A DNA stretch of 11,042 nt from Sphingomonadales bacterium (GTDB lineage: Bacteria; Bacteroidota; Bacteroidia; UBA7662), in contig VHAW01000052.1 in NCBI GenBank assembly GCA_016872225.1, forward strand, positions 1-11,042. The letters run 5' to 3'. Of this stretch, positions 1 to 7,300 are shown piece after piece. Position 1 is the first letter of the stretch, and every line of letters begins with the position of its first letter. The notes under the pieces were generated by a model. That model was not told the origin of the DNA, did no database searches, and saw only the letters and a list, made by a program, of their open reading frames with translations. Made by a program: the position numbers and the translations under genes.

Positions 1-164
1 AATTGGAGTCGGAGTTCGAAAGCAAAGCCTGGATAGTGTACAACGGAGGTTTTGAGTGGATTAAGCATATTCACCAAGCTGATTTGTGGACGGTTTTGCT
101 CAAGTCCATGGGAGGTGAATATGCCATGATGCCCTCCTTCCCGCGCCATCCCATCCTGAATTAA
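1..164 (+). CDS. 3' end of an unrecognised gene (5' truncated)
   Basis: The third reading frame is open from the window edge (first full codon at 3) to a TAA at 162-164, giving 53 residues; the other two + frames hit stops within the first 60 bases. The visible tail is rich in aromatic residues (AWIVYNGGFEWIKHIH, then ADLWTVLLKSMGG) and ends in PRHPILN. I do not recognise the family from this fragment and assign no function. It lies in the same direction as apbE with 42 bp between them, so the two could be co-transcribed. That the frame is coding is supported by its being the only open one and by its ordinary amino-acid composition; the identity is unknown. Confidence 0.5.
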   Translation, partial: LESEFESKAWIVYNGGFEWIKHIHQADLWTVLLKSMGGEYAMMPSFPRHPILN

Positions 165-169
165 TTCCC

Positions 170-211
170 TTTCAGAAATTCTTTTTCAGAAATTCTTTTC
201 CAGAAGATGCT
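170..211. repeat. 14-bp tandem repeat upstream of apbE
   Basis: The unit TTTCAGAAATTCTT occurs at 170-183 and again, identically, at 184-197. A third, degenerate copy (TTCCAGAAGATGCT) covers 198-211 and contains the apbE start codon at 207-209. Each full unit carries a small inverted repeat, AGAA-A-TTCT. The two perfect copies fill most of the 42-bp gap between the preceding stop codon and apbE. The repeat is seen directly; any regulatory role is a guess. Confidence 0.75.
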
Positions 212-1343
212 ATTTTCCTTTGCATTGTTGTTTGGTCAAAAAAAGGTCTTCCAACTCTTCAAGTTACAAGCCTGTAAATTTATTTTGCTTGGTTGGGCCG
301 TTGGCCTGACAGGCTGCGCCAGCGAAAAGCCTGTCATCGAGCGTCTTCTCTGGGAAGGTAGTACCATGGGAACCACTTATATGCTTAAGGTGGCTCTAGT
401 TCAAGATGAAGCCGGTGCATATGCGAATTTTGATTCGTCCGGGAGCCCTTCTGAACCGCTGTTAGCCAAACTTCCCACCCAGGAGGGATTAGACTCTGTG
501 TTGGATCGAGTCAACGCTTCCCTGAGCACCTACAGGTCCGAATCAACACTGAGTCAATTCAATCGCTGTTCAAGCTGCTTTCTTGTAGATTCTATGCTAA
601 AGAGGAATTTTACAGCTTCCATGTTGGTTCATGAGGCATCTTCCGGGGCCTTTGATCCTTCGGTGTATCCATTAGTCCAAGCCTGGGGCTTTGGACCGCA
701 ACCCCGGGATATGGGTCCTGATTCTTCAAGAGTTCAGGAATTGTTACAACTTGTGGGGCTCGGTCAATTTGTCTTGAAGGGTGATTCCCTTTGCAAAAGT
801 AAGCCAGGTCAAATGTTGGATTTCAGCGCCATCGCCAAAGGCTACGGAGTGGATGTGGTGGGTTGGTACCTGGAGTCTTTGGGGATCCGCAATTATTTGG
901 TTGAAATTGGGGGCGAGATCAGGGCATCGGGATGGCGAGATCCTGCGCAGCCGTGGACCGTGGCCGTTGAAAAGCCCATGGATGATCCAAGGGGTCAACA
1001 AAGGGCTGTCTTGTTGCAGATTCCTGTGCGGAATCGTTCCATGGCCAGTTCCGGTAATTATCGGAACTTCTACATGCTTAACGGTGTCAAGATGGCGCAT
1101 ACGATTCAAACCTCTACGGGGTATCCTACGCCTAGCGATGTTTTGGCGGCCACCATTATGGCCGATGACTGTATGACTGCGGATGCCTACGCCACGGCAT
1201 GCATGGCCCTTGGTTCCTCAGGTGCCAAAGCCATGTTGAGCGAACACCCCGAATTGGACGCGATTCTGGTCATCGGTAACCCCAAAGCGGCATCCGGATA
1301 CATCCTGTATGCCACAAGGGGAATGAAGGCTTATTTACCCTGA
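207..1343 (+). CDS. apbE: FAD:protein FMN transferase, lipoprotein (ApbE)
   Basis: ApbE proteins use Mg2+ and FAD to attach FMN covalently to a threonine or serine of target proteins outside the cytoplasmic membrane, such as NqrC and NqrB of Na+-NQR or RnfG. The 378 residues match the family in length and motif order: MGTTY at 54-58, GAFDPSVYPLVQAWGFG at 147-163, AIAKGYGVD at 208-216 followed by LVEIGGEIRASG, SSGNYRNFY at 281-289, HTI...TGYP at 298-307 and DDCMTADAYATA at 320-331. D320 and T324 are spaced like the metal-binding Asp/Thr of the family. The N-terminus has a hydrophobic stretch (24-34) and a lipobox LTGC with the lipidated Cys at 37, so it should be membrane anchored. The start at 207 is the only ATG before residue 54; it gives an unusually long tail ahead of the hydrophobic segment. 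One oddity is Q-T-S where the family usually has D/N-P-x after HTI. The 3' end overlaps the convergent nqrM-like gene by 13 bp, which fits an NQR target. Confidence 0.93.
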   Translation: MLFSFALLFGQKKVFQLFKLQACKFILLGWAVGLTGCASEKPVIERLLWEGSTMGTTYMLKVALVQDEAGAYANFDSSGSPSEPLLAKLPTQEGLDSVLDRVNASLSTYRSESTLSQFNRCSSCFLVDSMLKRNFTASMLVHEASSGAFDPSVYPLVQAWGFGPQPRDMGPDSSRVQELLQLVGLGQFVLKGDSLCKSKPGQMLDFSAIAKGYGVDVVGWYLESLGIRNYLVEIGGEIRASGWRDPAQPWTVAVEKPMDDPRGQQRAVLLQIPVRNRSMASSGNYRNFYMLNGVKMAHTIQTSTGYPTPSDVLAATIMADDCMTADAYATACMALGSSGAKAMLSEHPELDAILVIGNPKAASGYILYATRGMKAYLP

Positions 1344-1543
1344 GTGGCGGGACAATGATCCAAATAGCGGTTAGGGCATTCGGCGCAGTCCACACCCCTG
1401 TCTTTGAGCAAGGGATTATGCGAAGCACATGTTCCCCTAAATTCACCTTTCTTGAGAACCAGCATCCGAATGGCCAATCCTGCAAATCCCAAACTCATTA
1501 AGACCAAAGTCAATACAAAGAGGGTGAGAAGCGATGACATCAT
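1331..1543 (-). CDS. nqrM: Probable Na+-NQR maturation protein NqrM (DUF539-like)
   Basis: This encodes a 70-residue protein with one membrane helix (about residues 4-29) followed by a short polar tail containing four cysteines: C39 in RGTC, C53 and C56 in DCAEC and C64 in DHC. A single N-terminal helix, a KKGEF-type turn and four Cys in a tail of about 40 residues are what is known for NqrM, a small protein needed to assemble active Na+-NQR, probably by delivering iron to the site between NqrD and NqrE. The strongest support is context: it lies tail to tail with apbE (13-bp overlap), whose product flavinylates the same complex. The start may be either of two adjacent ATGs (1543 or 1540). A minus-strand match to the Bacteroidota -7 consensus lies at 1548-1555, too close to the start for a normal leader. 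It could instead be another small Cys-rich membrane protein; no nqr structural gene is in the window. Confidence 0.68.
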   Translation of the reverse strand: MMSSLLTLFVLTLVLMSLGFAGLAIRMLVLKKGEFRGTCASHNPLLKDRGVDCAECPNRYLDHCPATQGK

Positions 1544-1607
1544 GATGCAAATTTATACCCTGTTTCTTCCTGCTGTTTCCTTTGAAATCACTTAATCGCA
1601 TTTTTTC

Positions 1608-2441
1608 ATGCTTCTAATTCCTCCCGCTCCATCGGCCCCTTATTCCGCAAATGATCCTGCCCTTGCCGCTTTCCATCGAATGCGCCTTATGATGGACCAA
1701 TTGCGTGAAAACTGTCCTTGGGACCGCAAACAAGATTTTGATTCTCTTCGCACCCTCACCGTGGAAGAGGTTTACGAACTCATTGATGCTATTGAACTTA
1801 GTGACTGGACGCAAGTGGCCGGTGAATTGGGCGATCTGTTTTTGCATTTGTTGTTTTATGCAAGACTCGGAAAGGAACAAGGTTTGTTTGACCTCGCCGA
1901 ACTTTTGGACAACATGTGCGAAAAGCTGATTCGACGTCACCCGCATTTGTATGCGGAGGTGCAGGTCGAATCCTCCGAGCAGGTCAAAGCCAATTGGGAA
2001 AAAATCAAACTTGATGAAGGACGAAGCTCTATCCTCCAAGGGGTTCCGCATTCCTTACCCGCGATGGTTAAGGCGATGCGTATTCAGGAAAAAGCAGCTG
2101 GCGCAGGTTTTGACTGGAAAGGCAGCGAAGAGGTGATGGACAAAATCCACGAGGAATTGAAGGAATTATCGGATGCCAAAAAGGCCGAACATCGGGCAGA
2201 AGAGTGGGGAGACCTCATGTTCAGCATGATCAACTGGGCAAGATTTGAAGGCATCAATGCCGAAAATGTTTTGGAGGCCGCCAACCGCAAATTTATTGGT
2301 CGTTTCAAGGCCGTAGAGCAAGAAGCCTCCGATACCGGGCGCCTTGTGACTGATTTGACCATGGACGAAATGCAGGCGGCCTGGGACAGGGCCAAACTTG
2401 CATCCTCTGGATCCACAGCGTCTAGCCCAGGTAACTCTTAA
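1608..2441 (+). CDS. mazG: Nucleoside triphosphate pyrophosphohydrolase MazG
   Basis: MazG hydrolyses (d)NTPs to NMP and pyrophosphate in the cytoplasm, cleaning the nucleotide pool; in E. coli it also moderates (p)ppGpp-linked stress. The 277 residues contain the two tandem MazG helical domains of the full-length family. The N-terminal one has CPWDRKQ at 36-42 and the Mg2+ motif E54-x-x-E57 with E73-x-x-D76. The C-terminal one has E183-x-x-E186 with E199-x-x-D202, followed by NRKFIGRF at 226-233, a hallmark of the catalytically active domain. Both metal sites look intact. The ATG at 1608 gives a normal length and a short leader before the first helix. The gap to the divergent nqrM-like gene is 64 bp and should hold promoters for both; I see no convincing consensus on the plus strand. 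The last 20 bp overlap the end of the convergent rpoD. Confidence 0.95.
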   Translation: MLLIPPAPSAPYSANDPALAAFHRMRLMMDQLRENCPWDRKQDFDSLRTLTVEEVYELIDAIELSDWTQVAGELGDLFLHLLFYARLGKEQGLFDLAELLDNMCEKLIRRHPHLYAEVQVESSEQVKANWEKIKLDEGRSSILQGVPHSLPAMVKAMRIQEKAAGAGFDWKGSEEVMDKIHEELKELSDAKKAEHRAEEWGDLMFSMINWARFEGINAENVLEAANRKFIGRFKAVEQEASDTGRLVTDLTMDEMQAAWDRAKLASSGSTASSPGNS

Positions 2442-3285
2442 GCATTTTGGATCGGCTGGTATGCCGCAAACGCTTAAGGGCTTTGTCTTTGATTTGACGA
2501 ACTCTTTCACGCGTCAAATCGAAACGATCCCCAATATCTTCCAAGGACATGGAATGATCGATACCAATCCCAAAGTAAAGTTTAATGACTTCTTTTTGAC
2601 GATCGGTGAGCGTCGCAAGAGATCTTTCAATCTCGTTGGCCAATGACTCTTGCATGAGAATGCTGTCGGATTTGGGTGCGTCTTCGTTGATCAGGACATC
2701 CAACAAGGTATTTTCTTCGCCCTGAATAAATGGAGCATCCATCGAAATATGTCTCCCGCTGATGTTCATGGTATTTTCAACTTCGTCCGTCGAAACATTG
2801 AGAAGGTTGGCCAATTCGGCAACCGATGGATCGCGCTCAAATTCTTGTTCAAGCCTCGAAAAAGCTTTGGATATTTTATTCAAAGAGCCGACCCTGTTTA
2901 AAGGGAGTCTTACGATACGGGAATGTTCCGCCAAGGCAGAGAGAATAGACTGTCGAATCCACCAAACTGCGTATGAAATAAATTTAAAACCGCGGGTTTC
3001 GTCAAATCGCTTGGCGGCTTTAATCAGGCCCAAATTGCCCTCGTTGATTAAATCACTCAGCGTTAAGCCTTGGTTTTGGTATTGTTTGGCCACCGAGACC
3101 ACAAAGCGCAGGTTGGCTTTAGTCAATTTCTCCAAGGCGACCTGATCGCCTTCTCTGATTCTTTTGGCCAGGATAACCTCCTCATCTGGGGTAATTAGGT
3201 CAACTTTTCCAATTTCCTGCAGGTATTTTTCCAGTGATTGACTTTCCCTGTTGGTGATGGATTTGGTAATTTTAAGTTGACGCAT
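2422..3285 (-). CDS. rpoD: Primary RNA polymerase sigma factor RpoD (sigma-70, Bacteroidota type)
   Basis: This is the housekeeping sigma factor that directs RNA polymerase to most promoters. The 287-residue form is typical of Bacteroidota, which lack region 1.1 and the long non-conserved insert of proteobacterial sigma-70. Region 1.2 is at about 14-47 (SLEKYLQEIGKVDLITPDEE), region 2 at about 52-123 (ANLRFVVSVAKQYQNQGL, DLINEGNLGLIKAAKRFD, FISYAVWWIRQSI), region 3 at about 130-208 (SMDAPFIQGEEN) and region 4 at about 222-275, with the helix-turn-helix DIGDRFDLTRERVRQIK. I prefer the ATG at 3285 because members of this family start MRQLKITK; an in-frame ATG two codons upstream (3291) would only add Met-Ser. 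The ending LKSYLG-stop is complete and overlaps the end of mazG. The 110-bp gap to the divergent DUF2452 gene is AT-rich and must hold its promoter, but I cannot point to it. Confidence 0.97.
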   Translation of the reverse strand: MRQLKITKSITNRESQSLEKYLQEIGKVDLITPDEEVILAKRIREGDQVALEKLTKANLRFVVSVAKQYQNQGLTLSDLINEGNLGLIKAAKRFDETRGFKFISYAVWWIRQSILSALAEHSRIVRLPLNRVGSLNKISKAFSRLEQEFERDPSVAELANLLNVSTDEVENTMNISGRHISMDAPFIQGEENTLLDVLINEDAPKSDSILMQESLANEIERSLATLTDRQKEVIKLYFGIGIDHSMSLEDIGDRFDLTRERVRQIKDKALKRLRHTSRSKMLKSYLG

Positions 3286-3395
3286 TGACATAGGCAGGGA
3301 ATTTAGATTATATCAAAACGCAATATTACAAAAAAATCTCGTAAAACCTAAAACATCCGCACCTGTGCTATGTTTTAGTTGTAATTCCATAAATT

Positions 3396-3857
3396 ATGCT
3401 TACGGAACCTGCAAGCAATCCAAATTCTTCAAAGGAGTCATTAAATTCCTTGGAAACCGAGGAGAGTTGTCCAATAAGCTGGGGACTTTCCGAGATTCCA
3501 ATGCATGTGGGCTCCGCGATGATTCGCCCGGAAGATCGTGGGAAAATCCGTGCCGTTGCCCTTCAAAGTGCCGAAAACCAAGCCAGGCAACAAATGGCAA
3601 TGCTCCGTAGGCAGGCAGAAGCTCTGATGGAGGAGGCAAGACGCATCGAAGAGCGTCTGCTCTTATCCGTACAAATTTTTCAGGCGGATGTCAATTTCAC
3701 TCCGGTGGTCGGTCAGGTGTACCATTTGTACCAAAGAGAAGCGGGGTCCAAGTTTCTGTCCCTTATCGGCCCAACGCAGTGGGGGAGCCATGCTCCTACT
3801 TTGGAACATCTTGGGGCCTTCCAGTATCTTGCCGATTCCACATGGGAACCGGTTTAA
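3396..3857 (+). CDS. DUF2452 domain-containing protein
   Basis: This 153-residue, probably cytoplasmic protein has no signal peptide or membrane segment. Residues about 36-150 match the DUF2452 pattern as I remember it: a GSAMIRPEDRGKI block (39-51), a long charged helix likely to form a coiled coil (about 52-92, QQMAMLRRQAEALMEEARRIEERL), then VYHLYQRE (108-115), FLSLIGPTQWG (120-130) and a C-terminal YLADSTWE (144-151). The family has no established function that I know of. The first 30 residues are Ser/Glu rich and look disordered; the ATG at 3396 is the first in frame, and M36 is a possible but less likely alternative. It diverges from rpoD. A plus-strand TATGTTTT at 3369-3376 differs by one base from the Bacteroidota -7 consensus TAnnTTTG, but no clear -33 TTG precedes it. 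Confidence 0.85.
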   Translation: MLTEPASNPNSSKESLNSLETEESCPISWGLSEIPMHVGSAMIRPEDRGKIRAVALQSAENQARQQMAMLRRQAEALMEEARRIEERLLLSVQIFQADVNFTPVVGQVYHLYQREAGSKFLSLIGPTQWGSHAPTLEHLGAFQYLADSTWEPV

Positions 3858-3892
3858 ATGTCCTTCGAGTTCAGGAATTCACCAAAATAAAA

Positions 3893-3913
3893 AAAGGCTC
3901 CATAAGAGCCTTT
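3893..3913. terminator. Rho-independent terminator, probably bidirectional
   Basis: There is a perfect 8-bp stem AAAGGCTC (3893-3900) / GAGCCTTT (3906-3913) around a 5-base loop CATAA. Read leftward, the stem is followed by a U-rich tract (the A-run at 3885-3892), the classical layout, so it fits as the end of the surface-protein transcript about 105 bp past the 74-residue gene. Read rightward it lies 36 bp after the DUF2452 stop codon but the following sequence (GAATTATTTAT) is a weaker U tract. Confidence 0.8.
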
Positions 3914-3937
3914 GAATTATTTATCTACAGAAGGAAT

Positions 3938-3959
3938 AAGAAATTGTTATTAATTTCTT
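3938..3959. terminator. Possible second AT-rich terminator hairpin
   Basis: AAGAAATT (3938-3945) and AATTTCTT (3952-3959) are perfect inverted repeats around a 6-base loop, followed rightward by TTT. The stem has only two G:C pairs, so it would be weak. It sits between convergent genes, where a second terminator is plausible, but AT-rich DNA makes such hairpins by chance. Confidence 0.3.
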
Positions 3960-4017
3960 TTTAGGAAAGATTTTTACTCAGTTTTGCAAAACAGAAACCT
4001 AAGCTGCAAAAATAAAT

Positions 4018-4242
4018 CTACTGAGGGGCTTCTGCCCCTGATACCTTTTCTTGGTTTTTGCTTGCCTTACGCAGACCAAGTCCCAATGCTGCAACCGCTA
4101 AAATTCCTAAACCACCATCAATGGGTACAGAGGCGGCTGGAGGTGGGGGTGGAGGTGGGACAGGGGTTGGCGCTTGGGCCAGTGTCAAATCTGCGCTGAG
4201 TAATATAAGAGAGAGACAGATAAAATGACGTAAAGTCTTCAT
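4018..4242 (-). CDS. Small PIDGG (PID-CTERM-like) anchored protein
   Basis: This 74-residue protein has three visible parts. A signal peptide covers residues 1-22, with a likely cut after A22 before QAPTP. A proline-rich linker follows (seven consecutive Pro, 29-35). Then comes PIDGGLG (40-46) leading straight into a short hydrophobic segment (45-57) and a basic RK at 58-59. Signal, linker, PID motif, helix and basic stop resemble the C-terminal sorting tails of many small Bacteroidota proteins that databases call PID-CTERM; the sorting machinery is not established as far as I know. After the basic pair there is a 15-residue polar tail, longer than I would expect for a cleaved anchor. Almost no mature protein exists outside the linker, so it may be an anchor or adaptor. 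It lies 59 bp downstream of the 1494-residue gene on the same strand and may share its transcript; I see no clear promoter of its own. Confidence 0.75.
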   Translation of the reverse strand: MKTLRHFICLSLILLSADLTLAQAPTPVPPPPPPPAASVPIDGGLGILAVAALGLGLRKASKNQEKVSGAEAPQ

Positions 4243-4301
4243 GAGTATTTCTTTATAACTTTGATTCAGATAGGCAGGGTATAGGTGGATTTAAAACAAT
4301 G

Positions 4302-7300
4302 TTATTTATTTAGTAAGAATTTGCGAATGAGCTGCTGACGGTTTGTGGTAATTCTTGCAAAGTAAACACCTTGATTATAGTTTAAATCCAAAGGCTGATA
4401 GACTGTATTTTCTTCCAGTCGACGCGTGTAAACGACTTTGCCGGTGATATCCACGATTTCTATCTGTATAACTTTTTCGTTTTCCTCCAAACCGCCAATA
4501 TTGAGTCGCTGGTTGGTGATGTAAATGTAAAGTGAACTGATTGAAGGGGTATTGACCGATGTAATTTGACCATTGAATTGGACTTCGAATCGGTTTCGAA
4601 TTGAGCCAGTTTGGCTAACTGAGAAATTGTAAGGCGCAGAATTCAAATTATGCTGGATGCCGGTTGCAAAGTCTTTTATGGAAATTACAGTACCAACTGG
4701 GAATCCTTCCGATTGTGCAAGCGCAAATTGATAAGTTCCATGAATAGCAGCATCCATACCAATAGCCACCCTCTCAAAGGTAGAAGTACGCTCGGATAAG
4801 GCTTGAATACCCATGTCGCTGCTATTAAGCATGGAGTATAGGGAGATGCGATCATTGCCTTTTTTCTTTTCAGCGTCGAATTGCGGATCAAAAGCATGGG
4901 TTGTTGCTGGACTGAATGCAATTAAAGTCTGGTTGAAAGAATTATTCGGCCCAGTTAAATCAATCCATGCTTTCTCCATGGCCTGTGTGCGGAAGACGGT
5001 GGCATTGCTGTTTGTTCTCTGTCCATTGTTGAAGGTGACGGTATTGAGGGCAAAGTTTGCGGTTGGAATTTTAATGAAAATCCCTTGACCTGCTGAAATC
5101 TGACCATTGGGGATTGCACCACCTTGAGATCCGGCTATCCCGCCGGTTAGGTTCCATGATGCATAATCACCGTTGAGCGTTCCAAATGGAAATGTTGAGG
5201 CAACACGTTGCGACCAAAACCACAGGGCCTGATATAGCCCGGGGTTATCCGCAAGGAAGGTAGTAGCAGAAATGCTGGAGGGATACGGGTTACCAACAAG
5301 ATTCCATCCACTACGACCTGGAGTGGTATCGCCACTGACTGTAGCTGTTACGACTCCGTTATTGAAGCGATTGGATCCGCTTGCAGAATAAACAACACGA
5401 CCAGCCGTAGTACCAGTTGATGAATAACCAATGCCTGGGGCCATAACGGAATTTAGTGCAGGCCTTACCCAGCCGGTTGAAGCGTTGTATGTGTAGTGGT
5501 TTCGCGTATCGGTTGCACCTAATCCTGAGATTGTAAAACCACTAACAGGTGAACTATGATAATTGTAAATAGTATCGTTAGTATTTCCTGTCCACTTGGT
5601 AAAGTTTGATGAGCCGTTACCGGTTAAGGAGCTTCCAGTTCCTTGTACAAAGTGATTTTCGTTGATGGAGGTTGAAGTCGAGAGAGGATTGAGAATATTA
5701 ATTCCACCATTATTTATGAGGCTATCACTTACGGTAATGGAATACGATGTTCCCGAATGGGTTGCAGAGCCAATGTTTACCGTTGCGCCAGCCAAAACTT
5801 CCATTTTCTCCACCGAAGCATTCGCGTTAACATTCACAGTTCCTGAGCTAATACGTACATTTTGGTTCGGAGAGGGTACTCCAAGAGTCCAATTTCCAGC
5901 GGTAGTCCAATCTCCATTCCCACTCCAAATGTTGTATTCAGGGATAGTTACGGTGATAGAATTGGTTGCAATCGAGATACAACCGTTGGCGTTTGTATAA
6001 GTGTAGCTTAAGGTAATAGTTCCAACTCCAGCATTGGAAGGATTAAATTCATAGTTGCTTCCATTCAAGCTAACACCGGTACCTGAGTACACACCGCCTA
6101 TAGGAGTAGCCGTACCATTTAAGGTAACCACAGGATCAATAATACTAACTGACCCCAATGCATTCCATGTAATGGCCGTTTTGGCATTGACGTTAATGGT
6201 CCTTGTGGCTGTAGAAGTGCACCCTGAGCTGTTGGTGAATGTATAGACAACTGTAAAAGTGCCGGGCGTACTTGGATTAAAATTGGTGGTAGGGTTATTA
6301 TTCACGGTGTAGGTTCCACCTGATGGTGAACCACCCGATAATGCAAAGGAGGGATCGCCTTCACATTGGTCAGAGAAAGACCCCAGGGAAACGGTAGGAT
6401 TTCCGGCAACGGTAATAACACGGGTGTCGGTGAAATTGCTACCTAATTGGGCGTAGGTGTAAGTAATGGTGAAAGCACCTACTGAACTAGGATTGAATGT
6501 ATTCCCGCTAACACCGGTCCCTGACCAAGTACCACCGCCTGGGCTCCCATTTAAACTTAAGGTACCTGAGTTATGACAAAGAGTGGTATCGTTACCTGCG
6601 TTGACAGATGGTAATGCAAGAACAACGATGGTTTTGGTGGCTGTGGATTGGCAGCCGCTAATATTGGTACCTATGACGGAATAGGTAGTTGTTAGAGCTG
6701 GTGTAGCAATAACGGTTTGGGCGTTTGAGGCACTTAAGGAACTACCTGGTGACCAAGAATAGGTTCCAAGAGGTAGATTAGTTGCGGTTAAGCTCACAGA
6801 GCCCCCCAAATTAACGGAATCCCTTGAGGAGGTAATCGAAACTATGGTTGTTTGGTTAACGGTCAGGCTTCGAGTTGCTGAATTCGAGCAACCGTTAGCA
6901 TCGGTGTAGGAATAGACGATAGTATAATTTCCAGAGATGGTTGGATTGAAAGACGTGGCCGAGTTTCCGTCAACCGTATAGGTTCCACCTGATGGTGATC
7001 CACCACTTAAAGCAATCACTGGTGATCCGGTGCAAATTGTACTGAAAGCAGAAAGAGTCACGGTAGGTCTTGCGTTGACAGTAGCAACGACGATGTCGCT
7101 ATAGCTAACTCCCAATTGGGTCACGGTGTAGGTTAAATTATAAGTTCCAGCAAAAGCAGGTGGGGTGAATGTTGAGCCACTCATACCTATTCCTGACCAT
7201 GTTCCTCCTGCAGGATTGCCAGTAAGGGTGATAGGTGAGCTGGATGCACAAACTGTAAAATCGGAACCTGCAGAAACGCTTGGAGCTGGTTGAACCGTAA

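Noticed and set aside
744..1109. Minus-strand open frame inside apbE
   Set aside because: It lies fully within a well-conserved apbE and its translation shows no recognisable domain.
1548..1555. Minus-strand TAAATTTG as promoter of the nqrM-like gene
   Set aside because: It matches TAnnTTTG but lies only 5 bp from the ATG and lacks a -33 TTG, so transcription would start inside the coding region.
1404..1595. Plus-strand 63-codon frame opposite the nqrM-like gene
   Set aside because: The minus-strand reading has a membrane helix and four well-placed Cys; the plus-strand reading has no features.
2166..2510. Minus-strand open frame across the mazG-rpoD junction
   Set aside because: It overlaps both conserved genes in another frame and has no recognisable features.
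5662..6000. Plus-strand open frame of 112 codons inside the 1494-residue gene
   Set aside because: It is antisense to the repeat-rich coding region, has no family features and is explained by the Thr/Gly/Ser-rich codons of the real gene on the other strand.
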